A stretch of 64,000 nucleotides of DNA from Imbricaverruca yamaguchii (taxonomy: Eukaryota > Arthropoda > Thecostraca > Neoverrucidae): positions 1,424,001 to 1,488,000 of the forward strand of contig JAOTOL010001662.1 in the NCBI GenBank assembly GCA_034440575.1, in the 5' to 3' direction. Below the pieces are notes generated by a model. It saw only the letters and a list, made by a program, of their open reading frames with translations, was not told the DNA's origin and ran no database searches. Positions 46,130 to 58,418 of the stretch are shown piece after piece. How positions within the stretch are numbered: the first letter of the stretch is position 1; the number at the start of each line of letters is the position of its first letter. A program made the translations under genes and the position numbers.

Positions 46130-49100
46130 CTTTTGTGTGTCTCTGGCGTTTCAAGATGGAGCTCTTCTCATGTCGCTTACTGTTGAAGTTCTAAAATGTC
46201 GATGGAGCTCAACTATGCTCAAGTGCTGCTTTAGCACCACCTATGTCCTGAGGTGATGTTTTATACTTTTTGTCTATTTCCTCAATCGGAGTACAAGCAA
46301 ATTCGGCGGTTATAGAAGCCTTCATACCAAAATCTTTCAATTTTAACATGAAGCGAGGACTGAAAAGTGGCCTCCTGATGCCATTTTTGAATACCAATAA
46401 TTTCCTGATTCCTACACCCAATATTTCCTCTTAGTGTTGACTGCCTCCATCCATTGGGCGCTGATTTGCATTCATCAACATGCCATGTTGATTACCTGTA
46501 CCGCCATGCTCGCTACCCCGACATTTCACCGGTGGTGGAGGGTTGCTGTTCGAGCGCTCGTAGCGCCTCGCCACCACCGCGGACTGGGCGCGCCGACGAG
46601 CGCGGTCAGCTTGCTAACAGATCGAGTAGGGCAGGCGTGAATGAAGGCACGCCTGTTGCCCACTCGCCCACGCTCGGTGAGCTGCCGGGACCCGGGCTGT
46701 TTACGTGAGCTGGCGGTTTAGTCGTGTCGCGCCAGTCAACTCATTTCCCCTCGGTGTCTGAGTAGAAACACCGCTGCGCACGGCAGGCAACACACAGGAG
46801 CGGCGAGGCACCCCACGCTGCTACCAAAGGTGCCCCCAGCCACCCACCCACCGGTAGAGTTTCCATACTTTTGGTGGGGCCTCTGGGCACCAACATCTTT
46901 CCCTTGACCCAGCCAACATTTTGCTTTCTTAGCATGGAACCCTTTGGGATGGGTCTCACCAACAAAAAATGGTGGCACTCATTGCCTTCATGCATTGGGC
47001 ACCACCAATCATTGTCAAACTTCAACCCATGCACCATCACCACCTCCGTGACCTCAGCATACTTAAGCCACGCGGCGTGCTAAGTGCACGTACATCCGGC
47101 GATGACCTCCTCCCAGTCTCCTCATTGCCGGCCACTTTCAGTCACATCCAGCGCATGCAATCCCGGAAACCAGCGCCGACACCCCACCCTCGACCCTGCT
47201 GCAGTCGCCCCTGGCGGCGCTCGGCGTGCATCTGAGGCGGACGGGATGTTGCCATGACAACGCTTCTACGCCGTCGGCGGCCACGGCCACTCGGCACCAC
47301 TTCTGCGAGCCGACGAGCGTCGATCCGTCTGCAGTGCTGGGCCGACGGCGGGTCAGGTCAGGTCGCGTGTGGTCGGCGGCGATGGCGGCGGCGGCGGCGG
47401 TGGCGCGCGCGCTGTCTCCATGGGCCCCGTAGAGCGGGAGAATGGCGGCCAAACCGAGAATGCTGTGAGTGTTTGGCGTCGGCTTCCGAGCCGGGGTGGG
47501 GTGGGATCGTGGGATTCTGAGGTGGGGAGGGATCGTGGCTGTGCTGCTGAGTCTTCGCCTCGTTTTGTGAGTTTGATAATGTCGCAAGCGAGTGTGAGGA
47601 GATTGGGTGGCTGATGAAGACCTTTCCTCGAATGTTGTGAGTATGCATAGGGAATGGATCCACGATGCATTTCGGTTGAATATATTTAGAGTTTGTTGTA
47701 TTATTCAGAATATACAAAGCACACCGACTTCTTTGGAACTTCAACTGTCTATAAATCCGAATTTAAAGTATCCGGGGCCTCCTCCGTCGATCTAAAAGTC
47801 CATCACATTAACTCAGCCATGGGCCTCAATATCTTTCTAAGTGTACTCTGTGTTGGGTCGGGCCCTTGTCCATCGGCCCGGACACTTCGTCAATCCGGAA
47901 CCCCTTTCACCGGCTCAGTGGCGCTACACACGGGCCCAAGGACTCTTTCGGGACCCTGCACTGACGCTTTGAGAGGCTCTTGTGGACCCCTTAAGGCGCC
48001 CGCTCAGGGCCCCCTCTGACCCTCCAGGGGAAGGGGCGGCTGTCCCTTCGCCTCCCTTCGGTACGCCATCGGCGGCCACAGCAACATGAGACATAGGATG
48101 TTATTGTCGAGGACTCGACAAAGCCAGTTCGCTGTAGTGTGTTCTTTTTTCAAACTGCTGCAACACGCTGTGCATTTGCAAGAACTTTTGAGAGCAATTC
48201 ATTTCAGGGACGCCGTTTTCTGACAATGCTGGCGTCGCCACGGCTAACTCCGTCTGGCCACTTTGTTGCAAGCTGATGCGGTGAGAAGTACGGTAATCCC
48301 TTCGGTGGCGGATCTCGTCTGGCAACGCGGACTTTGTGAGATGTCGAAACGAGTCGATGTAGAAATCGGCCATGGCAACATGCCAATTACAATATCATTT
48401 CGGTCCTTGAAGGCTCCACTTGGTCCAATACTGTACTTATCGGTGTACATTTTTGGTTTAATATTGAAGACATCTAATATATGGATGCCTATGTTAACGA
48501 TAACGAATGCAGTTCCATTTTGTCAGCATTCGTATGATATAGCACAACACATAGATAATCTGTGTATCTGGAATTGCGCTACGAGGTGTTTGTGTAATCA
48601 ATGCGTAATGGTGAGATAAGCACGCTACTTATACTCACAGTGCTCTTAGAAACGAGTCAGGTAGACTTCATAAGTACACTATGACTATCACTAATATTAT
48701 ATCATTGATCACACATTGCCATTTGGTTTAGCGTCGCCGTTTTGGATGCACATCATGTTACAATATTTATGAGTCATAGACTGTACGACTATTCAGAGCA
48801 TATCCCTGCTTGATCCGTACTGATTTTACGATCATGTTCCACACGTGTTCAAACATTCGGCTGGGAACTGACTTGGCGTGGTATTCACTTAATTTCTCTT
48901 CATTTAGACTCCCCAATCCGACGGAATAGCCCTCACGAGCTGGGTATCAGCCCAGTTGTGTGTCTGCCGGCTGGAAATACGTAGCTATTCTGCACGGCCG
49001 ACAGCCTCCAGTATTTCGAGGCGGAATTGGCTCCCCAGTGCGCCAACCCAGTTTGTGTCATGGTCTCTGTCGTGGCATTGCTTAGTCACAAGTCAGGTGT
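46130..49100. other. Unannotated sequence, one repeat-like patch
   Basis: 46980-47005 (cattgccttcatgcattggg) resembles 18940-18960 and 19585-19605 of the foldback family. 47360-47410 is ggc/gcg-rich. No gene supported. Confidence 0.4.
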
Positions 49101-49104
49101 GTGG

Positions 49105-49340
49105 AATCGTGGCTGGAGGTTCCGGGTGGGACGGCAGAGGGGTCTGCACACACTGGTTTGGTACCCTGCTAGTGCTAACTTTTCATTTTCCCCATCCAAT
49201 CTGAAAATATGACTTGAAAATAAGAACATGGTCATCCCCTGGCTTCGTGAGAGATCCCGGGCCTGTGGGAAATAGCAGCCATTTTCAAAGAAACTATAAC
49301 AAAAACTATGATAATATCATGTCACAACCAATTTATCTTT
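49105..49340. repeat. Dispersed repeat, copy A
   Basis: ggtaccctgctagtgctaac, then gacttgaaaataagaacatg, ggcttcgtgagagatc and cctgtgggaaatag align in order with 53995-54240. Non-coding; class unknown. Confidence 0.5.
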
Positions 49341-49679
49341 TTAGAGATAGAAAAAGCCAGCATCCTGTAATGAGTTTTTGATCTCGCGTCATCTACAAAT
49401 CAGATTACATTCCTGGTTGTACGTCGATCCGTTAGGGGTCTGAGACCAGAAGCTTATCATGCTATTTGTGGCTTGTTTTCGATCTCCAAGTTAAAAAAAA
49501 GAAGTGACATATTGCTGATCATTACGTGCATCAATCAGGTGGAATATGTACTTACAGTTTACACTACGGACTACATGTGTATTTTTGCACCAAATATTTC
49601 AGACAAGCCATGAGATAAAGGCGGATATCATTCGCCAACAATTTTAGCTTCGTGAGCAAAACAAACCTGCATAGTATTG

Positions 49680-50570
49680 TCTCTTCGCTCTCGCTCCCGC
49701 TCCCGCTCCCGCTCCCGCTCCCGCTCTCGCTCTCGCTCTCGCTGTCGCTCTCGCTCTCGCTCTCGCTGTCGCTCTCGCTGTCGCTCTCGCTGTCGCTCTC
49801 GCTGTCGCTCTCGCTGTCGCTCTCGCTGTCGCTCTCGCTGTCGCTCTCGCTGTCGCTCTCGCTGTCGCTCTCGCTGTCGCTCTCGCTGTCGCTCTCGCTG
49901 TCTCGCTGTCGCTCTCGCTGTCGCTCTCGCTGTCGCTCTCGCTGTCGCTCTCGCTGTCGCTCTCGCTGTCGCTCTCGCTGTCGCTCGCTGTCGCCTCGCT
50001 GTCGCCTCGCTGTCGCCTCGCTGTCGCTCGCTGTCGCTTCGCTGTCGCCTGCTGTCGCTCGCTGTCGCCTCGCTGTCGCTCTCGCTGTCGCCTGCCTCGC
50101 TGTGCTCTCGCTGTCGCCTGCTGTCCTCGCTGTGCTCTCGCTGTCGCCTCGCTGTCGCTCTCGCTGTCGCCTCGCTGTCGCTCTCGCTGTCGCTCTCGCT
50201 GTCGCCTCGCTGTCGCTCTCGCTGTCGCTCTCGCTTCGTGCTCTCGCTGTCGCTCTCGCTGTCGCTCTCGCTGTCGCTCTCGCTGTCGCTCTCGCTGTCG
50301 CTCTCGCTGTCGCTCTCGCTGTCGCTCGCTGTCGCTCTCGCTGTCGCTCTCGCTGCGTCGCTCGCTGTCGCCTGTCGCTCTCGCTGTCGCTCTCGCTGTG
50401 CTCGCTTCTCGCTGTCGCTCTCGCTGTCGCTCTCGCTGTCGCTCTCGCTGTCGCTCTCGCTCTCGCTGTCGCTGTCGCTCTTGTTCTCTCGCTCTCTCTC
50501 GCTCTCTCTCTCGCTCTCTCTCGCTCTCTCTCTCTCGCTCCCTCTCGCTCTCTCTTTCTCTTTCTCTAGC
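49680..50570. repeat. (CTCGCTGTCGCT)n and (TCGCTC)n low-complexity block
   Basis: About 890 bp of 6- and 12-bp units with many single-unit deletions, flanked by (cccgct)n on the left and (ctctcg)n on the right. All six frames stay open for long stretches, giving Ser/Leu, Arg/Ser or Ala/Val dipeptide repeats. Confidence 0.97.
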
Positions 50571-50599
50571 AATGTTCTTCCGTGCTTCACTTGCAGCTG

Positions 50600-51240
50600 G
50601 CCGGGTGAAGCATAGCCCCTCCATCATCCTTGACTTGCTGCTCCCTTGCGAGGAAATCCTGTGGCGCGTTTCTCTATTCATAGCTAATTGATTTGATAAA
50701 CATTTCCTCAAAAGCTCGGGAAGCCAGTGACTCACCGCGGCTATTCTTGAAGCGCTACAATGCACCGACAATTGAAATGTTGAGGAAATCACGCAAATAT
50801 GGCTGGCATAGTCCAACAAGCGCTCAGCTGACCAAAATGGCCATTTGACACAGTCACCATAACGGAGACTAACGGTTCGCTGAAGCAAGACTGCGACAGA
50901 ATAGTACAGAACGTCCTCTAAAGGATATATATGGCACCTTGCGTTATCTAGGCTACCGTGTCCTGTCCTCCGGGAATGTGCCGCATTCCCCCTACACCCA
51001 ACGCCCTATGGGGGACCCATCCTCACACCCCCAGAACTCTTGCTGGCTCACCCCAAAGCTACCCAACCGCCCATGAAAGCTATCGGTATATTATTTAGAG
51101 TGCTCCTTCAAGTTAGATGGTTTACAAGCCAAGACCACCGGTGCACCGGTGGTTAGCCAATTGTATCGAGTGTGAAACGTAGAACAACAGCATCCGACAA
51201 CAGCTCCCAATGTTGGGCAGAAGAGTGATGTCACTCATGA
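50600..51240. other. Unannotated sequence
   Basis: No feature recognised between the low-complexity block and the 72 bp array. Confidence 0.5.
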
Positions 51241-51257
51241 CGTCTGACATGACATGA

Positions 51258-51840
51258 CATGACGTCAAGCGTGCTGCCACTCGTGACGTCACCCCTGTGC
51301 GTGGGCATGGGGACGGCCAGGCAGGCCCGGTACGGCTGAAGCGTGCTGTCACTCATGACGTCACCCCTGTGCGTGGACATGGGGACGGCCAGACAGGCCC
51401 GGTACGGCTGAAGCGTGCTGTCACTCATGACGTCACCCTGTGCGTGGGCATGGGGACGGCCAGACAGGCCCGGTACGGCTGAAGCGTGCTGTCACTCATG
51501 ACGTCACCCTGTGCGTGGGCATGGGGACGGCCAGGCAGGCCCGGTACGGCTGAAGCGTGCTGTCACTCATGACGTCACCCTGTGCGTGGACATGGGGACG
51601 GCCAGACAGGCCCGGTACGGCTGAAGCGTGCTGTCACTCATGACGTCACCCCTGTGCGTGGGCATGGGGACGGCCAGACAGGCCCGGTACGGCTGAAGCG
51701 TGCTGTCACTCATGACGTCACCCCTGTGCGTGGACATGGGGACGGCCAGACAGGCCCGGTACGGCTGAAGCGTGCTGTCACTCATGACGTCACCCCTGTG
51801 CGTGGACATGGGGACGGCCAGACAGGCCGAGTACGTCCGA
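51258..51840. repeat. 71-72 bp tandem array carrying TGACGTCA in every unit
   Basis: Eight units of gcgtgctgtcactcatgacg plus tcacccctgtgcgtgggcat, ggggacggccagacaggccc and ggtacggctgaa. Perfect TGACGTCA sites start at 51260, 51284, 51356, 51428, 51499, 51570, 51641, 51713 and 51785. Confidence 0.95.
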
Positions 51841-53994
51841 CGTGACACAAAGGGTTATATGAACATCATGAAATCGTTCCATTCGATTCTAACAGGCAAC
51901 AAGAGGCTGATCCGCACGACTTGCAAGTCATATCGGCTGTCACTTGCCGAACTGGATAAAATGTGGTGCACAAGGATCTGCTGCGTTTCCACTTTGAGCT
52001 GAATGGAAGTTCAATCCATCATCCACTGTGGTTCACGAGGGCCTAGTGTGGTCATCCAGCTAAGTAGAGCTTAGCTGTGGTCCATGGGTTTCTAGTGTTG
52101 GCGTCCAGGTAAACCGAGAGCGCGCAGCGGCGCGAGCCACCACAGACCGGAGGTGGCTCACCCCCGCACCCACAGTGGGACGCGGCAGGTCGGCGCCGTG
52201 GTGGCTGACTCACCCTGAGCGACCCTCAAATGTATGCACGTCCTGACATGCATAGCCATACGTCCCCCGTATAAATGAGCGCCACGACGTGCATAATCAT
52301 ACGCCCCGCTCGATTTCGAGCTGTCTGGCTTCTTGGATCATTGAGATGGCTGCTGCCCGTGAGAGTGTTGGGACGTGATGCGCATGCCACACAATCACGT
52401 ATTGGACGGAAGTCAAAGTTCTGTTTGCGGGAAAACTGCGACGAAATTTGGCTAGCTTTTCGGCATCTGTATTCTGTGCATAGTCGTTTTGCAGAATCTA
52501 CTGTTGGTCTGCTATGATTGAAGCCCGGAGTTCCTGGTCTATTGTGAGGGAAATATTTCAGCACCGTAACTAGCTATGGGCGTTGGTGCAGTCGGGGTTG
52601 ATACATTTATGTACTAATATCCCGAAGCGAGAAGTTGAGATATTAGACAAATGTATATATCCAGGATATTTGTGTATGAGGTGTGACTAGTTTTTGTGGG
52701 ATCAAATGGGAAACACTCTTTGCGTAAAATGCATATTTTGATGTAATGTTAGGAAAGGTGCAGCATCAAATTTCTCACAGCCTAGTTGAAAACAATAACA
52801 CTTGCGAGGAACATAGCTTGAACCGCCCGGCTGGGTCCGTCCAACACACCTAATACATCAGTATTGCAGGTATCTAGTGACAACAACAACAACAACAATT
52901 ATGAGGCGGAGAACTTGTTCAGCTAAGCCCCTCGCACACTGCGCGCTCCTCATGTCTTTCGGCAGTGCGACATCTATCTTAATCGAAATTGAAAGCAGTC
53001 GGTAATCGCGGGCACCCTCCGTCCAGCCACGTACCCAACAGATATCGGAGCTGCGTCTGGGACGCAGCTGATCATATTTCGCGCCGAGAAGCCTCACTAA
53101 AAGCCGAGACCTATCCGATTTTTGGACGGACGGTCAGCTGGGCGCCAGACGGATGTGAACTGGCGCTCCAAAGTCGCTGCTACACATCTCGTTCGTCGAA
53201 AACGGACACACCCGCAGGCGATTTCACGGTCGTCCGACGGATGTCCTATATGTTCGTAAAACCTGAAGCGGGCGCGGTGTGCCTCGAACTTTACAACGAC
53301 GACACGTGTTGTCGGAAGCGGACAGTTCGGAAGTCGGACACATCGCCGGGCATCTGCTGTCAGTGGGGCGTGGTGCACCCGAGAGCGGGCGCCGTGACCT
53401 TTGTACCGACCCGCCCACCGGTAATTGTTACACCACCTCGAGAGGTCGGACCAGCTTCCGTCGGCTCAGGTGGCGGCCAGGTTGGACGGCTCGGTGTCGT
53501 GCATTTCCTCCCCGGGGAGCGGAGACCTGCGAACTCGACATGCGGTATACCTGTGGACGCTCACGCCATTTGACGACTCAGACTAGACTGGTGGCATATC
53601 GACAGCATTAAGTGCGATAGCAGTCCATCGCCGCGGATATGCTACATTGGGCTTAGAGAAAGAGCTTGTCGCGTGAGCGGAAATCCATAGTGGCGTAATC
53701 TAGCGCGTAATTTTGTGACGCTAATGGGATGCTCGAGACCGCAATTTGAACGGCACCGCATCCGGAGCCGCGCCTTCAGTTGTATGCGCGAATCAGCAGC
53801 AGAATTACGCAACAGTGGACGTAAAATGATGGTGCGTTTGCCAGACATCTGACACCTGTGGTACCTCCGCGCCACACCACAATCTTAACAATGGATCCCT
53901 TGAACGTTTAGTTAGCATTATCATTAGCAGTCCTAATATTGCAGAAGCTTTTCCCTATAACTAGATTCAATTTTCCAGGATACATAGCATGGCT
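51841..53994. other. Unannotated sequence
   Basis: An open frame at 52989-53573 has no recognisable domain, and the antisense strand is equally open. No supported gene. Confidence 0.4.
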
Positions 53995-54240
53995 GGAGAT
54001 CCCGAGTGGGTCTGGGGAGGGTGGGGGGCGAGGTCTGGATCCACTGCAGTGGCACCCTGCTAATGTTACGTAGTCATTTTTATGTCAAATATGAAGATAT
54101 ATCTTGCAAATAAGGACTTTGACCTTGGCTTCATGGGAGATCTCAAGCCCTGTCTAAGATAATTGATGTAGCAAAACGAAATTGCATAACAAACCGTGAT
54201 GTTATGGTTCCAAACTGTACGATTATCATCGGGTATGAAG
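53995..54240. repeat. Dispersed repeat, copy B
   Basis: ggcaccctgctaatgttacg, tcttgcaaataaggactttg, ggcttcatgggagatc and ccctgtctaagataatt align in order with 49105-49340. Confidence 0.5.
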
Positions 54241-54405
54241 GGATGGCGCTGAACATCCCATTTAGCAATATGGAAGGATTTCTGATCTTCAAATTTCACA
54301 ATAGTAGGGTGCCCAACTATAACCTAGCCGAAACTTTGCAGCCCGCACCAGTTCGATGATGTAACTGATAGTTTTCCACCAACTCTATAATTTTCCTCAG
54401 CAGGC

Positions 54406-55152
54406 TCAATCACATTCGCTGCAACCTTCAATTTTCAACCAGTCCAATTCTCTCGTCCCCGCCCGGTTCCCGTTGGGGATTAACTCTACTTCGTTTTGTC
54501 CGTGTGAAATATTGCCTGACCGTTTGGGTGCTGCAATGCCATATATTCGATGGATATCCCTGTATGTGAAATATCCAGGGTTTTCTTGGCCAGTTCGTCT
54601 ATTACTTCGACTTTGTTCCACATTGTACGGATCACTGGGCTGGTTCCCGTGTGCTGAGCTGTGAAATGCTCCAGGTAGTGTCGACCGTCTCCAATTGGAG
54701 ACGGTCGACGCGTTAACGTGAACGTCGCGCGCTGTCTTCTCAGGAGGCTCCATCAGGTCCGCCGATGGGGTGTAGTTGAGCATCCCTTGTTTTAATCCGT
54801 TGTTCAATTTCACTATTGTGTTTGAAATAGCTTCAAAGGCGAATATTGTCTGCTTTCGTAGAACCAGTTTTGTTGAAACTTTACGTGTCACATCTTCAGA
54901 CGAACGAATAGATTCAGAGACATGCCCACATTTATCGCATCTGGATAAAACGACTGAGTGCTCTATTGCTATGGCCGGCTGAAAATGTTCGAACACAGTG
55001 GGGTATGCGAACTCTCGAGTTGGGCCTCGAGCCAGCAGGCAGATGAAGTTTGTATCGTTTCTCACACAGCGGGGTTTGGCGCGTACCGCGTCCGCCAGAA
55101 GCCGGAACTCTGATCTCAATGGGCGTGTAAAAACGTGCCGCCAGCGGCTCAA
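54406..55152 (-). CDS. Unidentified open frame, possible mobile-element remnant
   Basis: 248 codons without a stop in DNA that is not unusually GC-rich, so longer than expected by chance. It includes a CDKCGHV motif and AFEAISNTIVKLNNGLKQG, which reads like a real helix. No family recognised, no splice context, and the N-terminal third is compositionally noisier. It could be a gag-like remnant, a single-exon gene or chance. Confidence 0.25.
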   Translation of the reverse strand: MSRWRHVFTRPLRSEFRLLADAVRAKPRCVRNDTNFICLLARGPTREFAYPTVFEHFQPAIAIEHSVVLSRCDKCGHVSESIRSSEDVTRKVSTKLVLRKQTIFAFEAISNTIVKLNNGLKQGMLNYTPSADLMEPPEKTARDVHVNASTVSNWRRSTLPGAFHSSAHGNQPSDPYNVEQSRSNRRTGQENPGYFTYRDIHRIYGIAAPKRSGNISHGQNEVELIPNGNRAGTRELDWLKIEGCSECD

Positions 55153-55214
55153 TTGAGCCTGTCAGCGGCCTCGAGCGCAGCCGAGACTGAGCCGCGCCAG
55201 CCACCGTCCTGGGC

Positions 55215-57060
55215 CGGCCGGAGTCGTGTTGGGGGTGGGGGGGGGGGGGGGGGGGTGGGGGTGAGGGACAAGGGCGCTCGTGTCGGCAGGCAGAGCCGCT
55301 GCGTTATCGGACGCTCAACTGGCGCTCCCGCCGTGGAATGCTCCGGTGTCGGTCCGAAGCGATGTCGTCTTTGGCGATGAGTGTCTTGTGTCGCGGTGGC
55401 TGTTCGCTCGAGCCCGTGCCTCGTCGGCCACGCACATATCGACCCGCAGCGTCAGCCACTTGTCGAGGCGGATTCGGCGAAACAGCACCGGCGCCGAGTG
55501 ACGGTTAGGCGGCGCCACCACTCCGACGACTGGTGCATTTGTACGCTGAACACAGCCAGAACTGCACAGGCATTGTACACGGCCAGAACAGGTGCCAGTC
55601 TAAAAAAACAGACACCATCGCCCGTATGTGAGAGGCTTCAGTGTGTGCCTTACACAAGCTGCATGCTCATGCAAGCAACTACATGCTTAATATAGAACAT
55701 CTTGGCGTGCATCTTGGTGCGAATAGAATGGTTCGGTTAGTGCAGGACGCTGGCTGAGGTGTACACGTGGATTCGACGAAGAAGTTGAATTTACGTGAGT
55801 TGGTGTGGGTTTGAAGGGGCGGCGTGATTTAGGACACCGTTTTTTGGTATGCAACGCCATTTATAAACCTGTGACACTTGAGCACAATTTTTTTTTTTTT
55901 TTTTTGGGGGGGGGGCCTCCGCGATAGCCGATAGGGCGGCTGATTCAGGCCAAGTTGGACCGCTAATTTTTGCACAGATCAGAAGTTGGATGTATGGACG
56001 CGGCGTGGTGGCCCGGCGTCAGGCCTAACGTCGGCCGAGTTTGGGGCTCTGACAAGGATGGCGAACTGTGAATATTTCGCCTTATCTATTTAAAAAGTCG
56101 CAAGACATTTTCAACCTACTCCGATGAGGGGTGCGACATGTTGTTTATGTCTTCTTCTATTCTGAACATGCTATGATATATCAACTCAGAGCCTTGCTCA
56201 ATGTCTAGCAGATTAGCCGAGGGCGCCGTGCCCATCTCTCATGGCTGTTCACTTCAAGCCTATGACCATTCTCCGCTACGGCGTAGCATTACTGGAAGAG
56301 GCGGAGCCTGGTTGGCTTGGATGGTGGCCCGATAATTAATTGCCAAGGGGCGCTACTCCCCGTCAGAATCTCTTAGAAGAGGCCCTGTGCGATGAGACAC
56401 CCTGCCGACGGAATGTTTTTCAAATTTTTCAAGTTTTTCCTGAGTACGAGTGAGGGTGAATGAATATTCACGACAGTGTGACAACGCTTGTGAGCTGTGA
56501 ACCGATATTTACATATCCACGGCGCCACTTCCATAGCCGGTCAAGACTGACCGATCTTTGCATTTGGTGCTCCCAGTTTTCGTCCTGCATCGAGGTTAGC
56601 ACTGCAGCCCTCGTCTCAGCCTTTGTCTAGCGAGAGCAAAGGTAGGTTCAGAAGCCAAACCTTAGAAGGAAATATTGGCTACAGCTGAAATAGCTGAAGC
56701 TGAAGTTATGTTTTTGGTAGACGAAGTTGAATTGTGCCCACATTTTCTGAGGAAAACTCATGACATGTCGTAATCCGTATTGTAATCATGCGCATGATTG
56801 GTGTTATTTTGCTTATAATCCGGAAATTTTACTAGTTTCTTTTTATTAGCCACCGATTGGCGATTAGTTACAGCGAACTTCTTTGAGAACTTTTGGCTTA
56901 TCGCTTCATTGCATTCCAAAAGCAATGCTAATATACCATTGCCTTTGATCGCGAAAGTGAGCGGTGTTCCACTGAGCTACGCTATATGAGGCCGATAGTT
57001 ATTGTCTATAGTAGCTTTGATGTGAGTAGGTGGTTCGGATGCACTGCAACATATAGCGAT
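55215..57060. other. Unannotated sequence with homopolymer runs
   Basis: G-rich run at 55228-55262 and T19-G9 run near 55890-55915. Otherwise nothing recognised. Confidence 0.5.
56940..56996 (-). other. tRNA-like head fragment
   Basis: On the minus strand GTAGCTCAGTGG (56969-56980) is a good A-box in a context like gcctcatatagcgtagctca. No B-box follows, so it is a SINE or tRNA pseudogene fragment. Confidence 0.35.
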
Positions 57061-57319
57061 CAAAATCCGCCGCAGCGTCTGTTATTTTTTACTGCAAATC
57101 TCGCTCTGGGCGATATCCGGCAGTAGCGGCGGTGACGATGCAACACTCAGGCGTGGTGCGCGTGCCTTTCACCAGCACCGCCCCACGCTGCGCCGGGCAC
57201 AATGGACCAGAACGGCGGCTGGCCGGGGGGGGGGGGCGACGGTCCAGCCATAATTGGCCAGTCGCCCGCGATTCGAACGCGCTCCGTCGGCGCCGACTGG
57301 GACTGCCAGTTACCAGGCG

Positions 57320-57685
57320 GCGGTCTCTGTCCTCGACAGTCGACATGTGTCGGAGACGGCGTTCTCTGTCCTCGATAGGTGTCGGAGACCGCGGCTCTGT
57401 CCTCAACATGTGTCGGAGACGGATGTCTCTGTCCTCGATAGGTGTCGGAGACCGCGGCTCTGTCGTCGACATGTGTCAGAGACGGCGGTGTTTTTCCTCG
57501 ATAGGTGTCGAGAGACGGCGGTCTCTGTCTTGATATGTGTCGAAAAAGGGGGTCTCTTTTCTTGAAAGATTGGAATTAAGGAAAAGATTTTTTTAGAATG
57601 GGAATTTTTTAAAGTCGGCGGCGGTCTCTGTCCTCGACAGGTGTCGGAGACGGCGGTCTCTGTCCCCGGCAGGTGTTCGAGACGG
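57320..57685. repeat. About 32-34 bp tandem repeat with acceptor-like steps
   Basis: Roughly eight units of ctctgtcctcgaca(g/t)gtgtcggagacgg in two runs split by a T-rich segment (57545-57610). The last unit reads tccccggcag|GTGTTCGAGACGG and leads into non-repetitive GC-rich sequence. Confidence 0.85.
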
Positions 57686-57941
57686 TGATCAGAGCGGCTC
57701 GGTTCGCCAGCCATGCTGGTGGTCTGGCGCTCCTCGTCGACGCACGTCGGAGCTTCTGGCCCTGGCCGTGTTGTTCAGCGCTGGCATGTCATAAATGCGT
57801 GTTTGTAGACGCGTGCACGTGTCGGCTGTGTTTGGCAACGAACACTCGGAGTGCGTGACAAGCAGAGCGGAACATCTGCCATACGTAATGTGCGGCATGG
57901 AACGCGCTGGTGGTGGGCAAGGTTACCGGCATGGTCTAGGC

Positions 57942-58418
57942 AATTCGAGATGCCAAGTGGTTATTTTGAGTTCCCAAAATATTTCTTCCAATATCATCAA
58001 CGCTTTGTTCCCTTAGAAATGGAGGTCATGGCATCTCTGTCTCTACCCGCATTTCCCCATCCCTATGTTCATGTTGAATGGCGGAACGCGAAAACGGAGC
58101 ACTACCTGCCTTTAATGAGTGCGATCAGTTTTTCAATAATGAATATGTGAACGTTTAAGCAAATGCATGCAACATATAGGCATACGTGGCATCCATTTGC
58201 TTAAACGTTCACATATTCATTATTGAAAAACTGAGCACACTCATTAAAGACAGGCAGTGCTCCGTTTTCGCGTTCCGCCATCCAACATGAACATAGGGAT
58301 GGGGAAATGCGGGTAAAGACGGAGATGTTATTACTTTCATTTCTAAGGGGACACAACTATGATGATATTGGAAGAAATATTTTGGAGAACCCACGATAAC
58401 CACTTGGCACCTCGAATT
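57942..58418. repeat. Near-palindrome: 224 bp inverted arms, 28 bp loop
   Basis: 57942-58165 is about 90% reverse-complementary to 58194-58418. Anchors: aattcgagatgccaagtggt against accacttggcacctcgaatt, and gtgaacgtttaagcaaatg against catttgcttaaacgttcac. Neither arm codes. A transcript would fold into a long hairpin. Confidence 0.93.

Noticed and set aside
49628..50888. Open frames of 300-414 codons in the CTCGCT block (Arg/Glu/Ser-rich)
   Set aside because: Pure low-complexity translation, open in all frames and on both strands.
52989..53573. 194-codon plus-strand frame with several Cys residues
   Set aside because: Antisense and alternate frames equally open; no recognisable family, so not called as a gene.
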